A stretch of DNA of 64,000 nt, from NCBI GenBank assembly GCA_964497245.1, contig CAZCCC010000001.1:1-64000 (forward strand), written 5' to 3'. Source of the DNA: CAZCCC01 sp964497245. Lineage in GTDB: Bacteria; Patescibacteriota; Patescibacteriia; Buchananbacterales; UBA6539. Below, one piece after another: positions 8,795 to 17,547 of this stretch (positions within the stretch are counted from its first letter, which is position 1; every line of letters begins with the position of its first letter). Below the pieces are notes generated by a model, which ran no database searches, was not told the origin of the DNA, and saw only the letters and a program-made list of their open reading frames with translations. A program made the translations under genes and the position numbers.

Positions 8795-9916
8795 TCATTC
8801 TTGATAAACATTTTCTGTCTCTTTTACCATTTTTTCTAAACTGAAATAATCTTTTACATCAATATTTGCTTGGTTGGCTAATTGACTAGCCAAGCTTTTA
8901 TTTTCAAGAAGTTTTATTATTGCATCAGTCAATTTATTTGGATTAGCAGGCTCAACCAAAAGGCCGTTTTTCTCGTTTTTAATCAATTCCGGTATGCCAC
9001 CAACTTTGGTTGTCACTATTGGCAGGCCGGCTCGCATTGCTTCTAAAAGGGCATAAGGAAAGCCTTCTTTAATGGATGGCAGAACGTAAATATCAAAAGC
9101 TTTAAGATATTTTTTTCCGTCCAAAACTTTTGACAGAAAAAAATTATTATGCAGCTTAAGGCTATTGATTTTTGATTTTAATTCTTTTTCCAGTTGGCCA
9201 AAGCCGATTAATCTGAAAATTACATTGGGAAACTGATCTGTCAGTTTTTTAGCTGAGGAAATTAAGTATGTTAGACCCTTTGTTTCATAAAAGTTAGCAA
9301 TTGTGCCAATGACAATTTTTTCCAACGGTAAATTTAGCTTTTGTCTCGCAACGTCCCTGTCAAAAAAAATTATTTTTTCAATGCCGTTATTTATTGTGAT
9401 AAGTCTATTTTCCGGAGCAATTTTATTTTCAATTCCGGCTTGCCGGTCAAACTTTGAAACGCAAATCAGCTTATCTTTGTATCTGGCAGAAATTTTTTCA
9501 GCAAAAATATAAAAGTTTTTTTTAAAATTACTCATCGGTTCATTAAAAACAAAACCATGGACAGTATAAATAATCTTTCTTACTTTTGAGTGTTTTCCGG
9601 CAATTGCGCCTATTACTCCGGTCTTACTGCTATTCAAGTGCAAAATGTCGGGTTTTATTTCTTTGATTAATTTTTTTATTTCAAAATAAGCTTTTAAGTC
9701 TTTAAGCGGGCTGATTTTTCTTAGTAGATGCTTTAATTTGTAATTTTTTATTTCATGCTGGTTAAGTTTATTAAAGAGTTCCTCGTTTCCTCCGGCAGCA
9801 ACTGTTATCTCATATTTTTCAGATGGTAAATTAGTTGCCAAATCAAAAATATAGCGCTGTGCTCCGCCCCATTCTGATTGAGTAATAATGTATAAAATTT
9901 TGCTTTTTTTAGCCAT
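8795..9916 (-). CDS. Glycosyltransferase family 4 enzyme
   Basis: 373 aa, GT-B fold. The N-terminal half opens with ILYIITQSEWGGAQRYI, the usual acceptor-domain start with a Gly-Gly loop. The C-terminal nucleotide-sugar domain has GTIANFYETKG and the family signature EGFPYALLEAMRAGLPIV, where the two glutamates of the E-x7-E motif contact the donor. It is the only glycan gene on the minus strand before 40 kb and stands between two repeat-rich gaps. It probably adds one sugar to a lipid-linked glycan at the cytoplasmic face. Donor and acceptor cannot be read from sequence. Confidence 0.85.
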   Translation of the reverse strand: MAKKSKILYIITQSEWGGAQRYIFDLATNLPSEKYEITVAAGGNEELFNKLNQHEIKNYKLKHLLRKISPLKDLKAYFEIKKLIKEIKPDILHLNSSKTGVIGAIAGKHSKVRKIIYTVHGFVFNEPMSNFKKNFYIFAEKISARYKDKLICVSKFDRQAGIENKIAPENRLITINNGIEKIIFFDRDVARQKLNLPLEKIVIGTIANFYETKGLTYLISSAKKLTDQFPNVIFRLIGFGQLEKELKSKINSLKLHNNFFLSKVLDGKKYLKAFDIYVLPSIKEGFPYALLEAMRAGLPIVTTKVGGIPELIKNEKNGLLVEPANPNKLTDAIIKLLENKSLASQLANQANIDVKDYFSLEKMVKETENVYQE

Positions 9917-10549
9917 TTTTAAAATTGTTATTAAATATTAAATATTAACTATTAAGCATCAAAAACGAGGTTGACTGAAAGCTAAATTTATATAATAATG
10001 ATAAGGTATAATTCATTAATAATCAAGCTTAATTTTGCTAAATTGCAGTAATTTACTAACAATCAATATTGGTTTTTAGTTAAGTTTTTTGAAATATAAA
10101 ACCCCTCACCCGCTGAAACGAATCGAAGTGCCCTCTCCCACAAGGGGAGAGGGCAGTCCAAATTAAAATTTTAAAGGAGAAGAATAAAAAATTATTTTCA
10201 AGTTTTTCCCCCTTTTTGGTGGTTGTTGAGGTGGCTTAAGGATAGGTTTGGGGAGGGGTTTCAAAGTAAATCTTTTAAATCAAACTTCGCAAAAAGCAAT
10301 TTCTAGATTTCCCCCCTACCTTGGTTGTTGCAGAGGCAAAATGGAGAGAAAGGCTAGGGCAGAGAGGAAGTTAAGTTAAAAGTAATTTTCCAGGCTTTAC
10401 ATATCTCGCAGGGGAAAGAGATTGATTGAATTAAAATCTTTTAAATCAAACTCCGCAAAAAGCAATTTCTAGATTTCCCCTCTCCCCTTGTGGGAGAGGG
10501 TTAGGGAGAGGGGGTGGAGTAGAGAATAAAACCACGGCAAAATAAAATT
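9917..10549. repeat. Repeat-rich gap upstream of the DUF559 gene
   Basis: No gene is supported here. 10101-10154 is a unit that begins ACCCCTCACCCGCTGAAACG and ends in a CCCTCTCCC/GGGGAGAGGG hairpin. A 44-bp unit starting TCTTTTAAATCAAAC occurs at 10271-10314 and again at 10437-10480 with one mismatch. It runs into a 9-bp hairpin, CCCTCTCCC (10478-10486) with GGGAGAGGG (10492-10500). 10201-10262 is a degraded purine/pyrimidine-rich unit. The first 150 bases are AT-rich and may hold promoters for the flanking genes, but none is convincing. Confidence 0.75.
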
Positions 10550-10897
10550 ATGAAAAAAAGATTAGTAAAAATAGCAAGAGTTTTAAGAAAGAATTCAACC
10601 GATCAAGAATCAAAATTATGGTATAATATTAAAAATAAAAATTTTGCCAATTTAAAATTTCGTCGTCAATATCCTATTGGTGATTATGTTGTAGATTTTT
10701 GTTGCCCTGCCAAGAAATTAGTTTTAGAGTTAGACGGCAGTGGTCATTTATTGGCTAATCAGAGAGTAAAAGATGAAATCAGGGATAAATTTTTAGTAGA
10801 GCAGGGATTTCAAGTTATTAGAATAAATAATAGTGATATTAATGGAAATTTAGACGGAGTTTTAGAAAGCATTTTTAATTTATTAGACAGAGATTAA
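10550..10897 (+). CDS. Solo DUF559 (Vsr-like restriction-endonuclease fold) protein
   Basis: 115 aa, typical of short DUF559 proteins. The family pattern is clear: an N-terminal basic helix with ESKLWYNIKNK, then FRRQYPIGDYVVDFCCP, then LVLELDGSGH, then GFQVIRINNSDI near residues 85-95. In this PD-(D/E)xK-like fold the Asp of VVDF and the Glu of LELDG are the expected metal ligands. The protein has no methylase partner. It is embedded in its own family of C/G-rich hairpin repeats on both sides, in parallel with the GIY-YIG gene at 4967. Nuclease activity is plausible but unproven for the family. Confidence 0.85.
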   Translation: MKKRLVKIARVLRKNSTDQESKLWYNIKNKNFANLKFRRQYPIGDYVVDFCCPAKKLVLELDGSGHLLANQRVKDEIRDKFLVEQGFQVIRINNSDINGNLDGVLESIFNLLDRD

Positions 10898-11236
10898 TTT
10901 TGTAGGTTTGCTTTTACCCCTCACCCGCTAAAAAAATCAAAGTGCCCTATCACGCAAGGGGAGAGGGGTTAGAAGTAAAGTTTTTTGCAAAGCTAAATAA
11001 AAAAAATATTTTCAAATTTTCTCTCTCCCTTGGTGGGAGAGGGTAGGGGTAAGAAGGATGAAAGTAATATATGATTTTCTTTTACCTTGGCAATAAATTA
11101 TAATCAAAGTTAAAATCTAATTTCCGCACAAAGCTTTATTTAAGCTTTCCCTCTCCCTTGGTGGGAGAGGGGGAGTAGAGTAAAATAAAAAGATTCATTC
11201 CATTGATTTTTAAAGCAATAATTATATAAATAAATT
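10898..11236. repeat. Repeat-rich gap downstream of the DUF559 gene
   Basis: 10916-10968 is a diverged direct copy of the unit at 10101-10154. Two further hairpins share the core CTCTCCCTTGGTGGGAGAG: 11023-11041 and 11151-11169. The final 35 bases contain TTGATT (11203-11208) and TATAAA (11225-11230) with a 16-base spacer, which would start transcription at or next to the ATG at 11237. I see no gene in this gap. Confidence 0.7.
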
Positions 11237-12487
11237 ATGGAAACAAAAATTTGTGTCGTCGGTCTAGGCTATGTTGGATTGCCTCTGGCTTGCCTGCTTT
11301 CAAAAAAATACAAAGTTTATGGGTTTGATATAAGCGAAAAAAAAATAAATAATCTTAAAAACGGCTATGATGAAACAGGAGAAGTTGAAAATTTTTCTGA
11401 TTTTAATTTGGAAATATCCAGCGATCCGGCAATTATAAAAAATGCAAATTTTATAATTGTTGCCGTTCCCACACCGGTAAAAGAAGATTTTACGCCTGAT
11501 ATCAGCTTGGTTTTAAGCGCTTCCGGCCTTGTCGGTCAAAATTTGCAATCCGGCTCAATTGTTGTTTACGAAAGCACCGTTTATCCAGGATGCACCGAAG
11601 AAGACTGCCTGTCGGTTTTGGAAAAAGAATCCCGGCTTCAATTAAATAAAGATTTTGGTTTGGGCTACTCGCCTGAGCGGGTTAATCCGGGCGACAAAAC
11701 CCATACAATTGATAAAATTTTTAAAATTGTTTCAGGAAGTGACGAAAAAACCTTGGAAAATATAGCTGAAGTTTACGGTTCAATTACTCAAATTCATAAA
11801 ACAACTTCGATTAAAGTTGCTGAAGCAGCGAAAGTTATTGAAAATGTTCAGCGAGATTTGAATATCGCTTTAATGAATGAATTAGCTCTTATTTTTGAAA
11901 AAATTGGTATTGACACAAAAGAGGTGATAAAAGCCGCTTCAACTAAGTGGAATTTTGGCAAATATTATCCGGGGCTTGTTGGCGGACATTGTATCGGAGT
12001 TGATCCTTATTATCTAACTTATAAGTCAAGAAAGCTGGGGTATGAACCAAAAATAATTTTAGCCGGCCGAGAGATTAATGAGTATATGGCTGAGCACGTC
12101 GCAAAAAAAATGATAAGCAAAAACCGGGTAATGATACTAGGATTGACTTTCAAGGAAAATATCCCTGATATTAGAAATAGCAAAGCCAATGATATTTGTA
12201 GAATACTGACTGATTGGGGTAAAGAAGTTTTCGGCTTTGATCCTTTGGTTGAAGATAAAAATTATTTAAAGAAAAATTTTTGCCAAACCATTTTGGAGAG
12301 CTGGCCGCCGAAAGAAAAATTTGGTGGTATTATTGTTTTTTCTCCACATAATGAATTCAAAGATGAAAAATATTCATTGGAAAATCTTAGAAATATTTGT
12401 GATGAAAATCCGATCATTTTTGATATTAAAGGTTTTTACGATAAATCGGAAGCTGAAAGTCTTGGTTTCAAATATTTAACATTATAG
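11237..12487 (+). CDS. UDP-N-acetylhexosamine 6-dehydrogenase (WbpA/TviB type nucleotide-sugar dehydrogenase)
   Basis: 416 aa, full length for the UDP-glucose/GDP-mannose dehydrogenase family. The NAD-binding motif GLGYVGLP is at residues 9-16, the central domain has YSPERVNPGD, and the catalytic cysteine is C252 in GLVGGHCIGVDPYY. The enzyme oxidises C6 of a UDP-sugar twice to give a uronic acid. The central ERVNPGD and VGGHCIGVDPYYL segments fit the TviB/WbpA subgroup, which acts on UDP-GlcNAc or UDP-GalNAc, better than UDP-glucose dehydrogenase. It starts the first long run of glycan genes, possibly on a leaderless mRNA. An AsnB-like amidotransferase downstream could amidate the resulting uronate. 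Confidence 0.82.
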   Translation: METKICVVGLGYVGLPLACLLSKKYKVYGFDISEKKINNLKNGYDETGEVENFSDFNLEISSDPAIIKNANFIIVAVPTPVKEDFTPDISLVLSASGLVGQNLQSGSIVVYESTVYPGCTEEDCLSVLEKESRLQLNKDFGLGYSPERVNPGDKTHTIDKIFKIVSGSDEKTLENIAEVYGSITQIHKTTSIKVAEAAKVIENVQRDLNIALMNELALIFEKIGIDTKEVIKAASTKWNFGKYYPGLVGGHCIGVDPYYLTYKSRKLGYEPKIILAGREINEYMAEHVAKKMISKNRVMILGLTFKENIPDIRNSKANDICRILTDWGKEVFGFDPLVEDKNYLKKNFCQTILESWPPKEKFGGIIVFSPHNEFKDEKYSLENLRNICDENPIIFDIKGFYDKSEAESLGFKYLTL

Positions 12488-12522
12488 AAAAACTTTTAAC
12501 TTTAAAATTTTAACTATAAACC

Positions 12523-13641
12523 ATGCGCATTCTAATAATATCTCTGGCTTACCCGCCGTTTATAGGTGGAGCTGAACTGGCAGTAAAAGAAATTACCGAT
12601 CGAATTTTTGATGTCAGTTTTGATATGATTACGGCAAATTTGGATGGAAAACAAAAAGAATCTGAAAAAATCGGAAACATACAAGTTTATCGAGTTGGCA
12701 GTGGAAAAATGTCTAAATATTTTTTCCCATTTTCCGCTTTTAAAAAAGCTGAAGAGCTTCACAAAAAAAATAAATATGACGTTGTTTGGGCAATTATGGC
12801 TAATCAGGCAGGATTGGCCGCTTTGCGATTTAAAAAAACTTTTCCAGAAGTGAAATATCTGCTAACCTTGCAGGAAGGCGATTCATTAAAGAGAATCTGG
12901 TCGCGAACTTGGTTTATGAGGCCCAGGTATAAAGAAATTTACATGAAAGCGGATTTAATTCAGCCAATTAGTAATTTTTTAGCCAACCGAGCAAAAAAAT
13001 ACGGTTATAAAGGAAGAATGGAAATAGTGCCCAACGGAGTTGATCTGACTAATTTCAGCAAAGAGTATAATGAAAATGATTTGGCTGAATTTAAAAAAAG
13101 TCTTGGTCTAGAACAAAATGATAAAATTATCACAACCATTTCTCGTTTAGTGCATAAAAACGGAATTGATACATTAATAAAATCAACAAAAAATCTTCCG
13201 GTAAAAGTTTTGGTAATTGGCAGTGGTAGACTTGAAAATAAACTCAAGTCATTGGCTCAAGAAATAGGCGTTAGAGATAAAGTTTTATTTTTAGGTTATA
13301 TTCCCTCAAAAAATTTACCAAAGTATCTTAAAATAACAGATGTATTTGTACGCACTTCTCGTTCTGAAGGTCTTGGTTCGGCTTTCTTGGAAGCCATGGC
13401 TGCCGAAGTTCCGGTCATTGGAACGTGTGTAGGTGGAATTCCTGATTTTTTGAAAGTCGATGAAACCGGCTTATTTTGTGAAGTGGGCAATCCGGCGGAT
13501 TTAGCAGAAAAGATTAAAATTTTACTTGCCGATTCGGAATTGAAAAAAAAATTAATAGCCAATAGCAAGAAGTTGGTTATGGAAAACTATGACTGGTTGC
13601 CAATTTCTGAAAAAATGGAAAATATTTTTAAAGAGTTATGA
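12523..13641 (+). CDS. Glycosyltransferase family 4 enzyme
   Basis: 372 aa, GT-B. The N-terminal domain starts RILIISLAYPPFIGGAELAV and the C-terminal domain has TTISRLVHKNGIDTLI and the donor-binding SEGLGSAFLEAMAAEVPVIG. It follows the dehydrogenase by 35 bases and its TGA overlaps the ATG of the next gene, so translation of the two is coupled. It should transfer one sugar from a nucleotide donor in the cytoplasm. Specificity unknown. Confidence 0.87.
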   Translation: MRILIISLAYPPFIGGAELAVKEITDRIFDVSFDMITANLDGKQKESEKIGNIQVYRVGSGKMSKYFFPFSAFKKAEELHKKNKYDVVWAIMANQAGLAALRFKKTFPEVKYLLTLQEGDSLKRIWSRTWFMRPRYKEIYMKADLIQPISNFLANRAKKYGYKGRMEIVPNGVDLTNFSKEYNENDLAEFKKSLGLEQNDKIITTISRLVHKNGIDTLIKSTKNLPVKVLVIGSGRLENKLKSLAQEIGVRDKVLFLGYIPSKNLPKYLKITDVFVRTSRSEGLGSAFLEAMAAEVPVIGTCVGGIPDFLKVDETGLFCEVGNPADLAEKIKILLADSELKKKLIANSKKLVMENYDWLPISEKMENIFKEL

Positions 13642-14888
13642 AATTAATAATTGCAGCTGAAATTTTTCCACCGGATATTGGTGGGCCGGCAACATATAGT
13701 AAAAAATTTGCAAAAGAGTTAATTCATTTGGGTTGGGAGGTTGAACTAATTTGTTATAGTCAAAATAAGCAGAAAAATGATTTCAGTTTTAAGGTTTTTA
13801 GAATTATTAAAAGCAGGATTAAAGGTTGGCATTATTTTAAATATTTTTTTAAGCTATTACGTTTAGCTTTTAAGTGTGATGTAATTTATGCCCAAGGCCC
13901 AATAAGCTCCGGCTTGCCTGCTGTTGTAGTTGCTTTTTTATTGCGTAAAAAAGTTGTAGTAAAGGTTGTAGGTGATTATGCATGGGAACAATACATGAAT
14001 AAACAAGTTAAATTATCAATTAGTAAAACTATTAGTATTGATGAATTTCAAAAGCGACAAGAAAAAAAATTTGATAAAAAAATTGAACTATTAAAATGGA
14101 TTGAAAAGAAAGTTTGCAATAAAGCAGATAAAGTAATTGTTCCCAGTAGGTATTTGAAAAATATTGTACAAGGTTGGGGGGTAAAAGAACATAAAGTAAA
14201 TGTAATTTATAATTCTATTAATTTAATGGATAAATTTGGTGCTATTGATAAAGTGAATGCAAGAAAAAAATTAGGATTTAATAGTAATGATTTTATTGTT
14301 ATTTCAGTTGGTCGACCTGTCTCATGGAAAGGTTTTGGCATGCTTGCGATTGTATCATCTGAATTAATAGAGGAAGAAAATATTCCGCTTAAATTAAGAT
14401 TATTAGGTGTTGATAATGTGTCACAGTTAAATAGGCTTATTAAACTGTATGAAGATCAGGTAGTATATGAAAACCAGCCTTTAAGTAATTCAGATAAAGT
14501 AGTAAGAGTTTTAAAAGTAGAGGATATTAAAGACTTTCCTGCAGGGATACAGCCAAAGTTAAAAGTTTATGAATACTTACTAGCAGCAGATTTGTTTGTT
14601 TTAAATACTGCTTACGAGGGCTTACCCCACACTATTTTAGAAGCTATGGATGCTGGTGTTCCTGTGGTTACTACAAATATGTGTGGCAATCCGGAAGTTG
14701 TTACGGATGGATATAATGGTTTACTAATTGAATATAATAATAAAGAACAACTCAAAGAAGTAATTTTAAAACTTTATAATAATAGAGAATTGTGTCATAA
14801 ATTAGTAGCTAATTCTAAAAAAGTTTTAGAAAAATTCACATTTAATAAGATGATTAGTGATACTATTAAAACTTTAAAATCAATATGA
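13638..14888 (+). CDS. Glycosyltransferase family 4 enzyme
   Basis: 416 aa, GT-B. N-terminal IAAEIFPPDIGGPATYS and C-terminal ISVGRPVSWKGFGM and EGLPHTILEAMDAGVPVVTT are the family hallmarks. It begins with an ATGA overlap with the previous gene and ends with the same overlap into the next, so three GT4 genes form a tightly coupled unit. An inserted Lys/Glu-rich stretch near residues 125-150 lies between the two domains and makes it longer than its neighbours. Codon use is even more AT-rich than in adjacent genes, which may mean a separate origin. Confidence 0.87.
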   Translation: MKLIIAAEIFPPDIGGPATYSKKFAKELIHLGWEVELICYSQNKQKNDFSFKVFRIIKSRIKGWHYFKYFFKLLRLAFKCDVIYAQGPISSGLPAVVVAFLLRKKVVVKVVGDYAWEQYMNKQVKLSISKTISIDEFQKRQEKKFDKKIELLKWIEKKVCNKADKVIVPSRYLKNIVQGWGVKEHKVNVIYNSINLMDKFGAIDKVNARKKLGFNSNDFIVISVGRPVSWKGFGMLAIVSSELIEEENIPLKLRLLGVDNVSQLNRLIKLYEDQVVYENQPLSNSDKVVRVLKVEDIKDFPAGIQPKLKVYEYLLAADLFVLNTAYEGLPHTILEAMDAGVPVVTTNMCGNPEVVTDGYNGLLIEYNNKEQLKEVILKLYNNRELCHKLVANSKKVLEKFTFNKMISDTIKTLKSI

Positions 14889-15976
14889 AAGTGCTTATGC
14901 TTTCAATTGACAGAGGCTTACTTGGCGCGCGACAGTTAGGAGATGTAGTTGAACGTCACAAAAAATACGGCGAATTTGTTGATCAATTGGATATCGTTGT
15001 TTTTTGCAAGACAGGTTTTAATAAAAATATAATTTCAGAAAAAGTAGCTGTCTATCCGACAAATTCTAAAAGCAAATTAAAATATTTTTTTGACGCAAAG
15101 CACGTAGGCAAAAAGCTGTCTAAAAAAATAAAGTATGATTTAATTGTGACGCAAGAGCCTTTTTTGACTGGTTTAGTAGGCGTGTGTCTAAAAAATGAAT
15201 TTGGCAATAAATTATTAGTACATTTACATGGGGATTTTATTGGGCTATATATGTTATTTGCCAAAATATTTGTTTTGCCAAAAGCCGATGGTATTAGAGT
15301 AATGAGCCAAGGGCAGAGAGATAAATTGATTAAAGCGGGAATAGATGAAAATAAGATTAGAGTAATTTCTACACCTGTTGATTTGGATAAATATTTAAAT
15401 CAAGAATCAATGATTAAGAATAAAGAATTAAGAATTAAGAATAAAGAATTGAGAATAATTCTTCATGTTGGGCGCGATGATAAAGTTAAAGATTATCCAA
15501 CTTTGATCAAGGCTTTTAAAATAGTTAGCCAAAAATTGCCGAACACTAAATTTGTTCAGGCCGGAGCTGACCTTGAAATTAAAAAAGCGATTCAAAATTT
15601 CGGCCCGCTTGAAGTAGATATCTTGGGAAAAGTCAGCGCTGAAAATCTGATAAATATTTATCACAGATCCGATGTTGTGGTTTTAAGTTCAACTTCTGAA
15701 AGTTTTGGTAAGGTCTTGGTTGAGGCCAACGCTTGCGGTAAGCCGGTAGTGTCAACAGCAACAACCGGTGCCAAAGAAATTATTCAACATGGTTATAATG
15801 GATATTTAGTGCCGGTTGGCAATGCCAATGCTTTAGCGGAAAATATTTTATACCTTTTGAATAATCCTGAATTGGCAAAAACGATGGGAGAAAATGGCCG
15901 TAAATCAGTTCAGGAAAAATATGGTGACAATACCGAAAAAATAATTAATTTTTGGAGAGAAATAATTAAGTTATGA
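14885..15976 (+). CDS. Glycosyltransferase family 4 enzyme with in-frame 21-bp tandem repeat
   Basis: 363 aa, GT-B. The C-terminal domain has HVGRDDKVKDYPTLIKAF and SESFGKVLVEANACGKPVVS, the E-x7-E donor site. It overlaps the previous gene and the following Nudix gene by four bases each. Residues about 177-190 contain IKNKELR twice, coded by a 21-bp tandem repeat at 15413-15454 with one mismatch. The repeat falls in the linker just before the second Rossmann domain, so the enzyme may tolerate it. Donor specificity unknown. Confidence 0.85.
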   Translation: MKVLMLSIDRGLLGARQLGDVVERHKKYGEFVDQLDIVVFCKTGFNKNIISEKVAVYPTNSKSKLKYFFDAKHVGKKLSKKIKYDLIVTQEPFLTGLVGVCLKNEFGNKLLVHLHGDFIGLYMLFAKIFVLPKADGIRVMSQGQRDKLIKAGIDENKIRVISTPVDLDKYLNQESMIKNKELRIKNKELRIILHVGRDDKVKDYPTLIKAFKIVSQKLPNTKFVQAGADLEIKKAIQNFGPLEVDILGKVSAENLINIYHRSDVVVLSSTSESFGKVLVEANACGKPVVSTATTGAKEIIQHGYNGYLVPVGNANALAENILYLLNNPELAKTMGENGRKSVQEKYGDNTEKIINFWREIIKL

Positions 15977-16473
15977 AAAAAATAATTTGTCATAATCTCT
16001 TTAGAGAGGAATTTGAAGTTGATTCCAGTAAATTATATTTCAGGCCTTCAATTTATGGAATTTTAATAGAAGATAAAAAAGTGCTATTGTCCAGACAACA
16101 TGGTGGTTATGATTTTCCCGGTGGCGGAATCAATATTGACGAGACTTTGGACGAAGCCTTAAAGCGTGAATTTTGGGAAGAAACCGGAATAATTATAGAG
16201 CCTGTTATACCCATTCATTGTGAAACTTCGTTTTTTTGCCCAGCACATTCACCAAAACACAAAAATGAATATTGGAATTGCGTTTTGATTTATTACCTGG
16301 TTAGAAAAATTGGCGGAAAAATTTCAAAGGATAATTTTGACGAAGAAGAAAAAAACTATGCTGATTTGCCGGAATGGATTGATATTGAGAAAATTACAAA
16401 ATTGAAATATTATAATTCCGTTGACAATCAAAAGATTATACTGAAAGCGGCTGAATTAATAAAATCAGTTTAA
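15973..16473 (+). CDS. Nudix hydrolase, GDP-mannose mannosyl hydrolase-like
   Basis: 166 aa. The Nudix box GX5EX7REUXEEXGU is complete at residues 51-73 (G51, E57, R65, E66, E69, E70, G72), so Mg2+ binding and hydrolysis of a nucleoside diphosphate linked to another group are expected. Genes of this size inside glycan clusters often act on GDP-mannose or other NDP-sugars, but the substrate is not readable here. It overlaps the preceding glycosyltransferase gene by four bases and is followed by another, so it belongs to the same transcript. Confidence 0.82.
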   Translation: MKKIICHNLFREEFEVDSSKLYFRPSIYGILIEDKKVLLSRQHGGYDFPGGGINIDETLDEALKREFWEETGIIIEPVIPIHCETSFFCPAHSPKHKNEYWNCVLIYYLVRKIGGKISKDNFDEEEKNYADLPEWIDIEKITKLKYYNSVDNQKIILKAAELIKSV

Positions 16474-16500
16474 TTTAATAGTTTATAAGTTTTAATAGTT

Positions 16501-17547
16501 ATGAAGTTATTAATGATTACAAGAAAAGTTGATAGAAACGATCATTTGGCAGGGTTTACTTATAATTGGGTAAAAAAAATTGGAGAGCAGGTTGAAGAAC
16601 TTAGAGTAATTAGTTGGCAGGAAGGGGACAGCTTTGGCTTGCCGGAAAATATTAAAGTTTATCATTTGCCGACCAATGGTAATAAGTTTTTGAAGATTAT
16701 AAAATTCAAATTATTAGTTTGGAAAAATTTAAACGGAGTTGATGGAATTTTTTGTCATCAAATGCCAATTTATACTATTATTGCCGGATTTTTGGCTCGT
16801 TTAAAGGGAAAGAAGGTAGTTAGCTGGTATATGCACAAGCAAGTTGATTGGCGAGTTAAACTGATGGAAAAGATTGCTAACGTTATTTTATCAGCTTCAA
16901 AAGAAAGTTTTCGCCTGCCCTCTAAAAAATTAGTGATTACCGGTCATGGAATTGATATTAAAATGTTTAAACTGGGTCAAAAAAATCAAAATAATGATAT
17001 TTTTAAAATAATAAGCATTGGCCGAATTTCCCCAACAAAAGACTATGAATCAATGATTAAAGCAGTTGATATTTTGGTAAAAAAGGGAATTAGTAATATA
17101 AAATTAACCATTATTGGTGATGCTGGTCTTGCCTCACAAAAGGTTTATTTTGAAAATTTAAAACAAATGTATTTAAAAATGGGTTTACAGGGAAAAGTTG
17201 AATTTTTAGGGTCAAAACCCAATAATGAGATTTCTGCTTATTTACAGCAGTCGGATTTGTTTATTAATATGAGTAGTACCGGAAGTATAGACAAAGCGGT
17301 TTTAGAAGCAATGAGTTGTGGCTGTTTAGTTTTGACCGCTAACGAAGCTTTTTTAGGCATCTTACCTGAAGAATTAAGAACTGAAAGGGATAATCCACAA
17401 ATACTTGCGGGAAAAATAAAAGCAATTATTAATATCCCATCAGAAAAATCTAGCAAATTAAGAGAAGATCTAAGGCAAGAAGTTGTAGAAAACCATAATT
17501 TGGATAATTTAGTTAAAAAAATAGTGCAATGTTTTTCAAAAGATTAA
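16501..17547 (+). CDS. Glycosyltransferase family 4 enzyme
   Basis: 348 aa, GT-B. It begins MKLLMITRKVDRNDHLAGFT, and the C-terminal half has SIGRISPTKDYESMIKA and the donor region STGSIDKAVLEAMSCGCLVL. The first glutamate of the usual E-x7-E pair appears to be replaced in SSTGSIDK, a common variation in this family. Its end overlaps the next gene by 19 bases in another frame. It probably adds a sugar to the same lipid-linked glycan as its neighbours. Confidence 0.83.
   Translation: MKLLMITRKVDRNDHLAGFTYNWVKKIGEQVEELRVISWQEGDSFGLPENIKVYHLPTNGNKFLKIIKFKLLVWKNLNGVDGIFCHQMPIYTIIAGFLARLKGKKVVSWYMHKQVDWRVKLMEKIANVILSASKESFRLPSKKLVITGHGIDIKMFKLGQKNQNNDIFKIISIGRISPTKDYESMIKAVDILVKKGISNIKLTIIGDAGLASQKVYFENLKQMYLKMGLQGKVEFLGSKPNNEISAYLQQSDLFINMSSTGSIDKAVLEAMSCGCLVLTANEAFLGILPEELRTERDNPQILAGKIKAIINIPSEKSSKLREDLRQEVVENHNLDNLVKKIVQCFSKD

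Noticed and set aside
8570..8798. Two short open frames after the first ligase
   Set aside because: Both are translations of the third repeat copy and neighbouring gene ends.
10101..11173. CRISPR array
   Set aside because: The repeats differ in length and spacing, are themselves palindromic, have no regular unique spacers, and no cas gene is nearby.
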